This document shows positions 1 to 8,060 of a stretch of 14,147 nt of DNA, piece after piece (position 1 is the first letter of the stretch; the number at the start of each line of letters is the position of its first letter). The notes beneath the pieces were generated by a model. The model saw only the letters and a program-made list of their open reading frames with translations. It ran no database searches and was not told the DNA's origin. This stretch comes from Desulfobacteraceae bacterium. Lineage in GTDB: Bacteria; Desulfobacterota; Desulfobacteria; Desulfobacterales; Desulfobacteraceae. Where the stretch lies: contig JAFLJU010000515.1 of assembly GCA_022712835.1 (NCBI GenBank), forward strand, positions 1-14,147, read 5' to 3'. A program made the position numbers and the translations under genes.

Positions 1-10
1 AAGCTTGTGA

Positions 11-829
11 GTACCTCATGAGTCATCCTTTTCCCGTGCTTTTAAAGAGTTTTCAAAATTAGGTTTAGCTCAGACCGTTCATGCAAGTATCATCAAAGAC
101 CATATGGGGAATAAGATTACCGGTCACATATCAAGGGATTCCACTTTTATTGATGCCCGAGGAAAACCGATGAAAAAGATCAAAGTTGTGAAACAAAAGA
201 AAAAAAGAGGTCACCCCAAAAAAGGGGAAGCACGAATAAAGGAGCCAACCCGATTGGAACGTCAGCAATCCAGGGGGGCCAAAGAAATGCTTGAAGACTT
301 GCCCAAGGCATGCGATGTGGGAACCAAGATGAACAGCAAGGGCTATAAAAAATCCTGGGCCGGATACAAATTGCATATTGATGCAGCCGATGGCCATATT
401 CCCATAAGCTGTATTTTGACATCAGCTTCAGTACACGACAGTCAGGTCGCACCTCCCCTGGCTGAACTTACAAGTCAGAAGGTAAGCAATTTATATGATT
501 TGATGGATTCAGCATATGATTCACCAATTATAAAGCAAGACAGTCGATCTCGGGAGCACGTTCCAATAATCGACATGAATCCTCGTGGCAATAAGAAAAA
601 GAAACAAGAACTCAAAGCTGAAACCAAACGATGCAAATTTGTAAATTTTCAAAACCCGGCTGATGCCCGCTACAATGAAAGATCCAATGTAGAAAGGGTT
701 AATGGTCGACTAAAGGATGAATTTTGGGGAAAAATAGTTAGAGTTCGTGGTCATGCTAAAGTCATGACTCATCTTATGTTTGGCATAATAGTATTAACAG
801 CGGATCAGCTTATACGGTTTTTCACGTAG
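11..829 (+). CDS. DDE transposase of the IS4/IS5 superfamily, 5'-incomplete or frame-disrupted
   Basis: This enzyme would cut and join the ends of its insertion sequence. Counting from the ATG at 104 (241 codons), it shows an ISRDST motif with a probable first catalytic Asp at residue 12, an LMDSAYD motif with a probable second Asp at 135, and a perfect Y-(2)-R-(3)-E-(6)-K signature (Tyr190, Arg193, Glu197, Lys204) typical of IS4-type transposases. A basic KKKRGHPKKGE stretch lies at 32-42. Family resemblance continues upstream of this ATG in the same frame (VPHESSFSRAFKEF, codons from 11), so ATG 104 is not the native start. An in-frame TGA at 8-10 closes the frame, while the +1-shifted frame reads ACEY just before it. 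This fits a one-base deletion near 12-15, or recoding. The protein is probably inactive unless frameshifting restores it. Superfamily assignment is firm; exact family is not. Confidence 0.8.
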   Translation, partial: VPHESSFSRAFKEFSKLGLAQTVHASIIKDHMGNKITGHISRDSTFIDARGKPMKKIKVVKQKKKRGHPKKGEARIKEPTRLERQQSRGAKEMLEDLPKACDVGTKMNSKGYKKSWAGYKLHIDAADGHIPISCILTSASVHDSQVAPPLAELTSQKVSNLYDLMDSAYDSPIIKQDSRSREHVPIIDMNPRGNKKKKQELKAETKRCKFVNFQNPADARYNERSNVERVNGRLKDEFWGKIVRVRGHAKVMTHLMFGIIVLTADQLIRFFT

Positions 830-987
830 GCTTGAAATTTACCGAAACGATTTAATAATAAGGCAGGCTGGAATGAGTGCTGAGGGATAGCCATGTCTTA
901 AAATCCGTGAATCCCCATTTTTTTGGCAAAAAAATCAAAATGGTATGAAGATGGACCCTTTATAAATTATTTACAGTGAATTCTCGT

Positions 988-1005
988 AATTTCTGCAAGA
1001 GGCTC
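988..1005 (-). repeat. Candidate right terminal inverted repeat of the insertion sequence
   Basis: Read on the minus strand the sequence is GAGCCTCTTGCAGAAATT. It lies between the transposase gene and the pilQ stop and resembles the GC-then-AT-rich ends of IS4/IS5-type elements. The partner repeat would lie left of the window, so this is only a suggestion. Confidence 0.3.
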
Positions 1006-1014
1006 TATTGGCTA

Positions 1015-3363
1015 TTATTTTTTTACCGCACGTTTTTGTTCCAGTCGAACAATGGACGGCGTTAAGAATATCAGCAACTCAGAGCGTTCATCTTTCTTGG
1101 TCTTCTGGCCGAAAAGAACCCCAAGAACCGGTAACCCCGTGAGAAAAGGCAACCCATGATCTTCATCTTTGTTGGTTGTCTTGACAACACCGCCGATTAC
1201 CACTGTATCCATATCGTTCACCAGAAGTTCGGTTTCCGCCTCATTGGTAGAAATGATCGGCACACCGTTAAAATATTCTACCACATCATTCTTTGTGACC
1301 AAAACATTCATGGAAATACGATTATCCGGCGTAACATGGGGAGTGACTTCCATGAGCAGATCAACATTTTTAAATTTGACAGTGGCACCGCCAGTATCAT
1401 CCCGCTCAAGATATCCAACTTCAAGGCCCTGCTTAATTTTGGCCTTTTTATTGTCCAGGGTCAATATTCTCGGGGAGGAAACGATCCTTGCATCTCCCTG
1501 CTCTTCAGAGGCTTCAAGTTGAGCATTTAAAGCCGTTACCGAGGACCCAAACAATCTGAAAAACGAAAAATCTGCAGATAGCTTAGCACTTTCGGATGCT
1601 GGATTGACCGCTACGCTAAAATCATCCACAAAGCCGTTAGTAATGTTAGCTGCATTGGACAAGTTCCAACTAATTCCGAGACTCCTGGCGAACGCCTTTG
1701 TCACTTCAACTACCTTTACTTCGATCATGATCTGGGGAGTGACCTTGTCCAATCGATCAATAATTTCCAAGGCCTGATCGATTTTTGCTTGGGTATCGGT
1801 GAGAATAAGCATATTGGTCCGCTGGTCCACGGATATTTTACCCCTGTCCTTGGACAGCATCTGTGTAATATGGGGACTGATATCTGCCTGGGCATCTGCA
1901 TAATTAATGGAAATATATTGAGTTACCAAAGGCTCAAAACTTTCTTTCTGCTCCCTGGACTTCTTTTTGGAAGCAATGGCGTCCTGCAAAATTTTCTCTT
2001 CATTTTGCAGGGTAGCAATCGTGGCGATTCGGATCACATTGCCTTCATTCTTTTTTCCAAGGCCGTTCATTTTGAGAACAAGGTCCAGCACCTGGTCCCA
2101 GGGAACCGGATTTTCAAGGGTCATGGTCACCTTGCCCTGGACATCTTTATCAATGGCAAAATTTAGACCGGAAACGCTTCGAAGAATCCTGAAAACATTT
2201 TTAATATCGGTATCATAAAAATCAAGTTTGATTTTTTCCCCTGTATACCGGGGAGGGGATTCACCAAACAATAATGTCTCCACTTTTTGTTCGACGGGCA
2301 CTTGTAAGACAGGCGCTTGTTTCAAAGAAGCATTGTTGACTGGCAGAGTTACCGATTTTGGATTGGTTTTTACTTTCCTTCCATTGGAGAGTTCTTTTTG
2401 GGCCTTATCAAATATAGGCGGTTCAATATGGGAGGGCTCGAACACCAGGCGAATGGTATTTTGTTCCTGAATAATCCGATAGGGAACCTGCTCACGGATA
2501 TTTATCTCCACAAGACAATCTTTGGCACTATTGGACGTTGATTTTGGTTCGATCCGCTCCACAGCCGAATTAAAATATCGGGTTAACAACGGTCGTCTAT
2601 GAATGGAAGGGACCTTTGTATTATAAAGGTTTAAATTTAATATATGATCACTTTTCTGAATCATTTCATACCGGACGGGGTGACTGGTTTCCACCCGAAT
2701 ATCGGATCGTCCGGACTCAACGGTTTGGAACTCTATACCGGTCATTACGGCAGGCGTATCCGGTATAACCAAGGGCAGACCAGAAGATATTACCATTTCT
2801 TTGGCAGCCTTTTTTTGTGCCGCCTCGGTCACTTCCTTGGGAGGAAGGGGATCGCTTGCCTTATCCAAAGGCTGTTCCAGAAAAAGAATCACCCGCAATT
2901 GAGCCCCTTCTTCCCTAACTTCATAGGGGATATCCTGAGTCAAGGCAATTTCCAGCTTTACCGTACTCTCTAACTTATCGGCATAGGTCAGTTTAACCCC
3001 CCCGATGGCGTCGGCCTCAATTGACCCAGGTGCTGCCAACCCTGGGTTAATTTTGGTTTCGGGAAGATATACGCAAATAGCAAATGGAAAGGGTTGTTTA
3101 ATGGATGTATAGGTTAATTCTTGATTACCCGAAATCCGGACTTCAATGGTTTTATCCACTTTTTTTACATCAATCCCATGGATCATTTTTTGCCCGGCAA
3201 CCGCGTCAGCAATTGCATTAGATGGTGGCTGGTCTTCATTGGCTTGTGAACTGTTTAAATTTTCAGTTTTCCCGGCCATACACCCAACGAGTAGGAACAG
3301 TATTAAGACTGAAATAACCAGCATAATCCGATCGTTTTTTTTATTGAACTTCAAAAACGGCAT
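1015..3363 (-). CDS. pilQ: Type IV pilus outer-membrane secretin PilQ
   Basis: PilQ forms the multimeric outer-membrane channel through which the pilus fibre passes. The 782-residue product has a hydrophobic N-terminal segment (13-27) ending in a lipobox LVGC with Cys28, so it may be lipidated. Two AMIN-like beta domains (about 60-162 and 205-308), which in PilQ bind peptidoglycan, are followed by an STN domain (376-430, KIKLDFYDTDIKNVFRIL), a secretin N domain (480-540) and the C-terminal secretin beta-barrel domain (620-773). The last includes the signature VVIGGVVK...GLPFLTGLPVLGVLFG (721-752). Length is normal for PilQ. It is the last pil gene, with its ATG 1 nt after the pilP stop. No intrinsic terminator is visible between its stop and the insertion sequence. 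Identity is secure from domain order and the pilMNOP context. Confidence 0.96.
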   Translation of the reverse strand: MPFLKFNKKNDRIMLVISVLILFLLVGCMAGKTENLNSSQANEDQPPSNAIADAVAGQKMIHGIDVKKVDKTIEVRISGNQELTYTSIKQPFPFAICVYLPETKINPGLAAPGSIEADAIGGVKLTYADKLESTVKLEIALTQDIPYEVREEGAQLRVILFLEQPLDKASDPLPPKEVTEAAQKKAAKEMVISSGLPLVIPDTPAVMTGIEFQTVESGRSDIRVETSHPVRYEMIQKSDHILNLNLYNTKVPSIHRRPLLTRYFNSAVERIEPKSTSNSAKDCLVEINIREQVPYRIIQEQNTIRLVFEPSHIEPPIFDKAQKELSNGRKVKTNPKSVTLPVNNASLKQAPVLQVPVEQKVETLLFGESPPRYTGEKIKLDFYDTDIKNVFRILRSVSGLNFAIDKDVQGKVTMTLENPVPWDQVLDLVLKMNGLGKKNEGNVIRIATIATLQNEEKILQDAIASKKKSREQKESFEPLVTQYISINYADAQADISPHITQMLSKDRGKISVDQRTNMLILTDTQAKIDQALEIIDRLDKVTPQIMIEVKVVEVTKAFARSLGISWNLSNAANITNGFVDDFSVAVNPASESAKLSADFSFFRLFGSSVTALNAQLEASEEQGDARIVSSPRILTLDNKKAKIKQGLEVGYLERDDTGGATVKFKNVDLLMEVTPHVTPDNRISMNVLVTKNDVVEYFNGVPIISTNEAETELLVNDMDTVVIGGVVKTTNKDEDHGLPFLTGLPVLGVLFGQKTKKDERSELLIFLTPSIVRLEQKRAVKK

Positions 3364-3364
3364 A

Positions 3365-4096
3365 TTATTCCCCGCTCTCTTTTTTATGTAATTTAATTTC
3401 CTGGAATTGTGTCTGTCGTATCCCTTTATAATCTTTCACGTATTCTGTTACAACAAGACTGCTCTGGTTAATTTTTGAGACCTGTCCGCTATTTTTACCC
3501 ATATAGGTGCCAATCATCACTTCATATCCCTTTCCTGTTGCATCTTCCACCATGGCAAGTTGTCTATTTTCCATCAGGATAACCGCCACAAGTTTAATCT
3601 GGTTTAAGCTAAGTTTCTCAAGGGGCGTCAGCATCCGCTTGGGTTTATCATCAATATCCGGGGTCATCACCTCTTTTTCCTGGAGCAGCGGGAGAAAAGG
3701 ATCCACCCTATCCTTTGGGTCATACCCAATTATCATTTCTTTTGCACTGGCATTCCCGTCGACTGCAACAATTTGTTCCCTTTTAGCCGCCTCTTCTGTT
3801 ACAGCCCCAGGTGGATTGAGCCCCTTCTTTCCCTCACCTACTTGAAGAGAGGACTTCGGCGGATTTGTTGACACCTTCGCCATCTTTTCAGGTGATTGGA
3901 TTTTACGCGACTTGGTTTCAGGAGATAGGGATAATTTTTTCTCAGATTTTGATGAGGATGGCGGTGAAATACGTCCGGAAACGATCACAGGTGTCGTTTT
4001 AAGCGCCTTTTTTTCGGCCTGTTTTTCACACCCGGATAAAAAGAAAAACCAGACGCTCATTGCGAGGACAATTGATGTTTTAAGTAATTTCACCAT
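3365..4096 (-). CDS. pilP: Type IV pilus inner-membrane lipoprotein PilP
   Basis: PilP links the PilN/PilO inner-membrane platform to the N domains of PilQ across the periplasm. The 243-residue protein starts with a lipoprotein signal peptide (hydrophobic 8-20, lipobox LSGC, Cys23). A long Ser/Lys/Pro-rich disordered linker (about 25-120) follows, then a DPF motif (132-134) and the folded beta domain characteristic of PilP (about 158-238, including LEKLSLNQIKLVAVI and GYEVMIGTYMG). It is longer than many PilP proteins because of the linker. The start is ambiguous: AGG lies only one base from the ATG at 4096, whereas the following in-frame GTG (4091-4093) has better spacing. It sits 11 nt after pilO and 1 nt before pilQ, so it is surely cotranscribed. 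Confidence 0.93.
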   Translation of the reverse strand: MVKLLKTSIVLAMSVWFFFLSGCEKQAEKKALKTTPVIVSGRISPPSSSKSEKKLSLSPETKSRKIQSPEKMAKVSTNPPKSSLQVGEGKKGLNPPGAVTEEAAKREQIVAVDGNASAKEMIIGYDPKDRVDPFLPLLQEKEVMTPDIDDKPKRMLTPLEKLSLNQIKLVAVILMENRQLAMVEDATGKGYEVMIGTYMGKNSGQVSKINQSSLVVTEYVKDYKGIRQTQFQEIKLHKKESGE

Positions 4097-4107
4097 ACCT
4101 GTCGGAA

Positions 4108-4761
4108 TTATCCTTTTTTATGTTTCTTTTTTGACGATTTTTTTTTATCTTTCTGCTCTGCGAACATATAAGTCACGGCACTGCACTTCATCTGAATCAA
4201 TCCCCCTCCCTTTTTATCGGCCGCCATGGACACGTTGTTAATATTGACGATTCGGTTTAAACTAGCCACCCGGAAGAAGAAATCAGCAATCTGGTGATAT
4301 CTGCCCTCGACATTCATGGAAAGGGGTATTTCCTTATAAAATTCCTTGTCCACCACAGGCGCTGGCTGAAAAAGTAAGAACACAAGCCCCGCCCTGCTTC
4401 CGGCATTGGACACCCCCCTCAAAAGTGATGGTAGCTCTTTTTTCTCCGGGAGAGCGCCCATGGCAATATCAAATGATTCCTGAACTTTGGCCATTTTTGC
4501 TTCATATTTCTTTAATTCTTTTGCTTTCCTCTTAAAAGTGGCCAATTTTGCAACCTGGGTTTTATGTTTTGTCCTTAGGGTTTTTAAGACTTCGTTCTTG
4601 GGATTAAATATAAAATAATAGTAACTGCCCCCCATCAGAGCAATGGTTAAAACACAAATAAGCAAACGCTGAACCCTGGTTAACTCGCCCACTTTTGCAA
4701 AAAAAAGGGCTATTTTTTCCTTGATTTCGGCTCGTTTATTTTTCTCTGTCTCTTGGGCCAT
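4108..4761 (-). CDS. pilO: Type IV pilus assembly protein PilO
   Basis: PilO pairs with PilN to form the inner-membrane alignment platform of the pilus machine. The 217-residue product has a short cytoplasmic N terminus (1-32), one transmembrane helix (about 33-52), a periplasmic coiled-coil region rich in Lys/Glu (about 55-105), and a C-terminal ferredoxin-like domain (about 106-205). The last ends in a polylysine tail (DKKKSSKKKHKKG). The segment around SMNVEGRYHQIADFFFRVASLNRIVNINN is the most recognisable PilO part. The start codon overlaps the pilN stop by one base (TAATG), a translational-coupling arrangement, and the gene lies in the conserved order M-N-O-P-Q. Confidence 0.94.
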   Translation of the reverse strand: MAQETEKNKRAEIKEKIALFFAKVGELTRVQRLLICVLTIALMGGSYYYFIFNPKNEVLKTLRTKHKTQVAKLATFKRKAKELKKYEAKMAKVQESFDIAMGALPEKKELPSLLRGVSNAGSRAGLVFLLFQPAPVVDKEFYKEIPLSMNVEGRYHQIADFFFRVASLNRIVNINNVSMAADKKGGGLIQMKCSAVTYMFAEQKDKKKSSKKKHKKG

Positions 4762-5345
4762 TATTTCCCTTTTTTACCGGTATCACTCTTTTCCGGTGCG
4801 ATTTTTTTTTTAGTACAAAGCAACTCAAAGGATTTCAACATCACATTGTCTTTGAACTTTTGGACCTTTGATCGCTTTAAATCAATGTTAGAAAAAAGAG
4901 GGGAAGTTTCAAGATTCCTCATAAAATCAGCAATGGTCGGATTGTCAAAGGCAACCCCCTTAAGGGTCACATGAGCGGAATCAGATTTCATGCTTTCGAT
5001 CCACATTCTTTCAGGTACAATTTTATCCGACAACTCTCCCAAAAGGACCAATTGTTCCCTTCGTTTTTCTTCCAGGGAAGAAACAATCTTTAATTTATCC
5101 TGGAGAATCTTTAAATTCTTTTTTATCCGTGTGACCCTGTCCGCCTTTTCCTTGAACAGGAAAATCTGTGCCTGAACCTGACTTATCTGGCCACGGGTTT
5201 TAACAATTTTTTTATCAATCCCCATTGTATACCAGGTCAAAAGAAGAGATATCATCATAATTGATAGGAAAAAAATCGAAACCTGGCGGCGAATATTTTC
5301 TTTTTTTCTGGCAACCCTGAAGGGCAGAAGATTGATGCGTATCAT
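4761..5345 (-). CDS. pilN: Type IV pilus assembly protein PilN
   Basis: PilN is the membrane partner that carries PilM on its cytoplasmic tail and dimerises with PilO in the periplasm. The 194-residue product begins MIRINLLPFR, containing the INLLP motif (4-8) that in this family binds the groove of PilM. One transmembrane helix (about 22-42) follows, then a periplasmic coiled coil (about 44-100) and a small alpha/beta domain. Its start overlaps the pilM stop by four bases (ATGA) and its stop overlaps the pilO start by one, so translation of M, N and O is probably coupled. Confidence 0.95.
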   Translation of the reverse strand: MIRINLLPFRVARKKENIRRQVSIFFLSIMMISLLLTWYTMGIDKKIVKTRGQISQVQAQIFLFKEKADRVTRIKKNLKILQDKLKIVSSLEEKRREQLVLLGELSDKIVPERMWIESMKSDSAHVTLKGVAFDNPTIADFMRNLETSPLFSNIDLKRSKVQKFKDNVMLKSFELLCTKKKIAPEKSDTGKKGK

Positions 5346-6400
5346 TTATCATCCATCCTTCTCAAGGCCAAGCCTAATGCAATGGGCGCCTGGAGACTGA
5401 CCTCGGATATGAATGAGGCTGGAAATCGTTTTTTGTCCAGAATCAATCCCTCAAAGGGGTTGATGGGAATAACATCCACATCCAACTCTGACCTGAGGCT
5501 GTCTATAAACCCTTCCACAAACCCGCCACCACCGCTCAAGACAATTTTTTCCACCGTATTCTCGTTGGTACTGGACTGGAAGGCATAAACCACTTCACAA
5601 ATTTCAGAGCACCAAGTACGTGCGACACTCTTGCTGATCTCTCCTAAAATTTTGGCATTTTTTTGCTCTTTGCCCCCATCCTGGTACAATTTATCGGCTT
5701 CTTCAATACTGATATCAAGCTTGGCTGACAACTCCTCTATAATCTGATTTGTACCTGAAACATTATCCCGCATCATCAAAGATGTGCTTCCTTTCAGAAT
5801 ATTCAAAGAAGTTTTTGATGCCCCAACATCCACCAGCAGGGTCACCTCTTCTGGATCGGAGTCTGCCAGGGATTCATAATTATTTTGAAGGGCAAAGGTG
5901 TCAACATCGATTATTTGGGCAGTCAAACCGGCCATGGTAATCAGGTCGATATACTCGGCAACCAGGTCTTTTTTAACCGCCACCAGCAAAACATTCATTT
6001 GATCCAGGGAAAATTCGCTTTCACCTATTATCTGAAAATCAATGTTCACATCATCAATATCGTAGGGGATATATTGTTCTGCTTCGGAATAGATCGCCAC
6101 CTGAAGCTCTTTTTCAGGCACTTTTCCCGTGTTGATAGTTTTTATGACAACGGAATGACCACCCGTTGAAATGGCTACATTCTTTTCTTTGATTTTCTGG
6201 GATTTAAAAAGGCTTCGGATGGTATTTGCAAGCCCTTCCATATCGACCACCCGGCCTTCAACAATCGCCCCAAGAGGAACCTTTGCCGTACCAAATTTGG
6301 TAAGGATGTTCCCTTTTTTAGAGGATTTAAGCTCAGCGACTTTTATGAATGAAGAGCCGATATCTAAACCAACTAGATGATCCCTTTTTCTCAATAGCAT
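5342..6400 (-). CDS. pilM: Type IV pilus assembly ATPase-like protein PilM
   Basis: PilM is a cytoplasmic actin/FtsA-like protein that binds ATP and the N-terminal peptide of PilN, forming a ring at the base of the pilus machine. The 352-residue product shows the actin-fold motifs: phosphate 1 (VGLDIGSSFIKVAEL, 10-24), phosphate 2 (LLVDVGASKTSLNIL, 188-202) and the adenosine loop (IVLSGGGGFVEGF, 286-298). The length is normal. It is the first gene of the pil operon. An AAGGA ribosome-binding site sits 9 nt before the ATG, and the frame is closed by TGA two codons farther up. The promoter must lie in 6401-6636, but no convincing minus-strand sigma-70 or sigma-54 pair was found there. Confidence 0.96.
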   Translation of the reverse strand: MLLRKRDHLVGLDIGSSFIKVAELKSSKKGNILTKFGTAKVPLGAIVEGRVVDMEGLANTIRSLFKSQKIKEKNVAISTGGHSVVIKTINTGKVPEKELQVAIYSEAEQYIPYDIDDVNIDFQIIGESEFSLDQMNVLLVAVKKDLVAEYIDLITMAGLTAQIIDVDTFALQNNYESLADSDPEEVTLLVDVGASKTSLNILKGSTSLMMRDNVSGTNQIIEELSAKLDISIEEADKLYQDGGKEQKNAKILGEISKSVARTWCSEICEVVYAFQSSTNENTVEKIVLSGGGGFVEGFIDSLRSELDVDVIPINPFEGLILDKKRFPASFISEVSLQAPIALGLALRRMDDK

Positions 6401-6458
6401 ACACTTTCATCCTTATTCGGCAAGCCCATGCATCTGGCCAACATACAACACAAACACT

Positions 6459-6478
6459 CTTTTGTATTCTTTTGTATT
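6459..6478 (+). repeat. Tandem 10-bp direct repeat CTTTTGTATT x2 at the kinase promoter
   Basis: Two perfect back-to-back copies of CTTTTGTATT, one helical turn apart, end on the first bases of the -35 box of the kinase promoter. Their position would suit a regulator binding one face of the DNA next to RNA polymerase. The regulator is unknown. Confidence 0.5.
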
Positions 6479-6505
6479 GATATGTAGCAACAATATTACT
6501 ATAAT
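6477..6505 (+). promoter_or_regulatory. Sigma-70-type promoter for the histidine kinase/response regulator operon
   Basis: TTGATA (6477-6482) and TATAAT (6500-6505) are separated by exactly 17 bp, with 5/6 and 6/6 consensus matches. Transcription should start near 6512, giving a leader of roughly 125 nt before the kinase GTG. A second TATAAT at 6533-6538 lacks a -35 box at proper spacing. Confidence 0.6.
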
Positions 6506-6604
6506 TTGATACGATATGACGCTAAAGTCAAGTATAATCGTTATCTATGGCAATTGAATAACAAAAGGAAACCGGATTTGTCAAACACTAAAGACACGGA
6601 AACT

Positions 6605-6640
6605 ATGAAAAAAATTACCCAAACCCAAGGAACCATGTGA
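6605..6640 (+). CDS. Possible 11-codon leader peptide overlapping the kinase start
   Basis: The frame ATG ... ATG TGA encodes MKKITQTQGTM. Its TGA (6638-6640) overlaps the GTG start of the kinase gene (6637-6639), so ribosomes finishing here could re-initiate on the kinase. The upstream ribosome-binding site is weak (ACGGAAAC). Whether it is translated is unknown; such a short frame can arise by chance. Confidence 0.25.
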   Translation: MKKITQTQGTM

Positions 6641-8049
6641 AAAAAAATATAACACCTCAGGGCGCCCGCCCTTTTGTACTGGTCAAAACCTTTACTTTCG
6701 CAAGCTTGATCGTCATGCTGATGGCCACCATTGTCATCGCGGCCTTAAATGCCCACTGGGTTAGAAACATACTCCTTGAAAAAAACAAAGAATACAATTT
6801 ACTATTGGTTGAAAACCTGAATCATCAGATATTTCTAAGATTTGTTGCCCCTGTTGTGTTTAAGCACGGTGAAATCAAACTCAGACAAAAAGATCAGCAT
6901 CAACTTCTGGACACCGTCATCAAATCGACCTTGCACAGCTTTCATGTTGACATGGTCAATATCTATGGAACAGATAATATCATCGGGTATAGTTTTGATG
7001 AAGAAAAGATAGGAAAAGAAAATGCCGGGGGGGTCCACTATGAAAAGGCAATGAAAAACCAGGCCACCTCCAAACTCATCCAGAAAGGCAATTTCCTTGA
7101 ATTATTGTTCTGGTTCCCCCAGGAAACAAAAATCATCACCTTTGCCCCTTTAATTCCGGAAGCCCAATTCGCCCGTTCAGGTAAAAGAATGGTCATCGGT
7201 GTTATCGAAATCATCCGGGATATTTCCGATGATTACCAGAAAGTTTTCAAACTCCAGGGGCTGATTGTGATCTCCTGCACCATCATCATGGGCATTTTAT
7301 TTCTCATACTCAGATTTGTGGTCAAACGGGGTGAAAAAATCATTGAACAAAGGGCGGAAGAGCGCCTCCGGCTGGAAGAAAAGCTAAGGCAGTCCGAGCA
7401 TCTGTCTGCCATTGGCGGCATGACGGCAGGGGTTTCCCATGAAATCAGAAACCCTTTGGGAATCATTAAAAGCAGTGCCCAGCTATTGAAAAAGAAAATG
7501 GCAAAATTAGATCCGGACAGTAAAATCCCGGACATCATTGTGGAAGAATCCACCCGATTAAACCATATTATCACCGATTTTCTTGATTTTGCAAAACCAA
7601 GACTCCCGGATCTTCGGCTCTGCGACCTGGATGAGGTAATTGAAAAAAACCTGGCATTTCTGACCTCCCAAATCGAAGAAGCACAAATAAATATCATTAC
7701 AAATTATCAAAACGACATGCCACAAATAATGGCCGACACCGCCATGCTCTATCAGAGTTTTTTAAATATTTTATTAAATGCCTTCCACGCGTTAAAAGCA
7801 AACGGAACCATCACCATTTGCACCTGGTCTGAGCCAGGCCTGGTCCATGTTTGTTTTACAGATAATGGCGAGGGGATCAGTGACGAGGTTCTCAAAAAAA
7901 TTTGGACACCTTTTTTCACGACCAAAGACACTGGCACCGGACTTGGCCTTGGAATTGTTAAAAATATTATTGAAGCCCACAAAGGCCAGATTCATATTTC
8001 CAATGCCTTGCCTTCCGGGACAAAAGTAGATATTTCATTACCGATTTAG
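6637..8049 (+). CDS. Membrane sensor histidine kinase with periplasmic sensor domain (PilS/ZraS-like)
   Basis: This is the sensor of a two-component system; it should autophosphorylate and pass phosphate to the response regulator encoded 11 nt downstream. The 470-residue product has transmembrane helices at about 15-37 and 207-229 enclosing an extracytoplasmic sensor domain of about 165 residues. A short coiled linker follows, then a HisKA domain with H-box GVSHEIRNPLG (phospho-acceptor His268) and an ATPase domain with N box NILLNAFHAL (377-386), G1 DNGEG (409-413) and G2 GTGLGLGI (433-440). The start is GTG at 6637 with AAGGA five bases upstream; an ATG two bases earlier is out of frame and stops at once. 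There is no PAS domain, and it does not have the six-helix membrane part of Pseudomonas PilS. Divergence from pilM suggests a pilus-related role, but the signal cannot be read from sequence. Confidence 0.9.
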   Translation: MKKNITPQGARPFVLVKTFTFASLIVMLMATIVIAALNAHWVRNILLEKNKEYNLLLVENLNHQIFLRFVAPVVFKHGEIKLRQKDQHQLLDTVIKSTLHSFHVDMVNIYGTDNIIGYSFDEEKIGKENAGGVHYEKAMKNQATSKLIQKGNFLELLFWFPQETKIITFAPLIPEAQFARSGKRMVIGVIEIIRDISDDYQKVFKLQGLIVISCTIIMGILFLILRFVVKRGEKIIEQRAEERLRLEEKLRQSEHLSAIGGMTAGVSHEIRNPLGIIKSSAQLLKKKMAKLDPDSKIPDIIVEESTRLNHIITDFLDFAKPRLPDLRLCDLDEVIEKNLAFLTSQIEEAQINIITNYQNDMPQIMADTAMLYQSFLNILLNAFHALKANGTITICTWSEPGLVHVCFTDNGEGISDEVLKKIWTPFFTTKDTGTGLGLGIVKNIIEAHKGQIHISNALPSGTKVDISLPI

Positions 8050-8060
8050 GAGTTAAACCG

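Larger units (their letters stand above)
1..1005 (+). mobile_element. Insertion sequence remnant, IS4/IS5 superfamily (left end outside window)
   Basis: The segment holds a DDE transposase followed by about 175 bp of non-coding DNA up to a candidate right terminal repeat. On the minus strand the candidate end reads GAGCCTCTTGCAGAAATT (988-1005), a plausible IS terminus, but the left end is not in the window so the inverted repeat and target duplication cannot be checked. In 830-1005 I see no gene; there is an AT-rich palindrome (seven T, G, G, C, seven A at 918-934) that may belong to the element. The element stops about 9 bp past the pilQ stop codon, so it inserted immediately downstream of the pil operon without cutting pilQ. 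The exact right boundary is an inference. Confidence 0.6.
6401..6636. other. Divergent control region between pilM and the histidine kinase gene
   Basis: This 236-bp AT-rich spacer must contain promoters for both directions. On the plus strand it holds a strong sigma-70 match (6477-6505), a tandem 10-bp repeat touching its -35 box, and a short leader reading frame at 6605-6640. For the pil operon (minus strand) a TTGACT is present (plus-strand 6526-6531), but the nearest TATAGT is 22 bp away, too far for a normal promoter. The kinase-pair boxes seen at 9486 and 9565 have no copy here. Confidence 0.6.

Noticed and set aside
131..452. Open frames of 88-90 codons on the minus strand within the transposase gene
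   Set aside because: They lie fully inside a gene with clear catalytic motifs, have no recognisable domains, and are shadow frames.
913..943. AT-rich palindrome CCATTTTTTTGG...AAAATGG as terminator of the pil operon
   Set aside because: The stem is almost only A-T pairs with no GC-rich core, and it appears to lie inside the insertion sequence.
1156..2973. Several plus-strand open frames of 74-125 codons inside pilQ
   Set aside because: They are antisense to well-supported secretin domains and show cysteine/phenylalanine-rich composition typical of reverse reading.
6430..6445. TTGGCC on the minus strand before pilM as a sigma-54 -24 box
   Set aside because: No GC dinucleotide lies 12 bp from the GG, so the strict -24/-12 spacing fails.
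6497..6531. Minus-strand TTGACT ... TATAGT as the pil operon promoter
   Set aside because: The spacing is 22 bp and no alternative -10 box at 16-18 bp is convincing.
6506..6538. Second kinase promoter TTGATA / TATAAT
   Set aside because: The spacer is 21 bp, too long; the 17-bp pair at 6477-6505 is clearly better.
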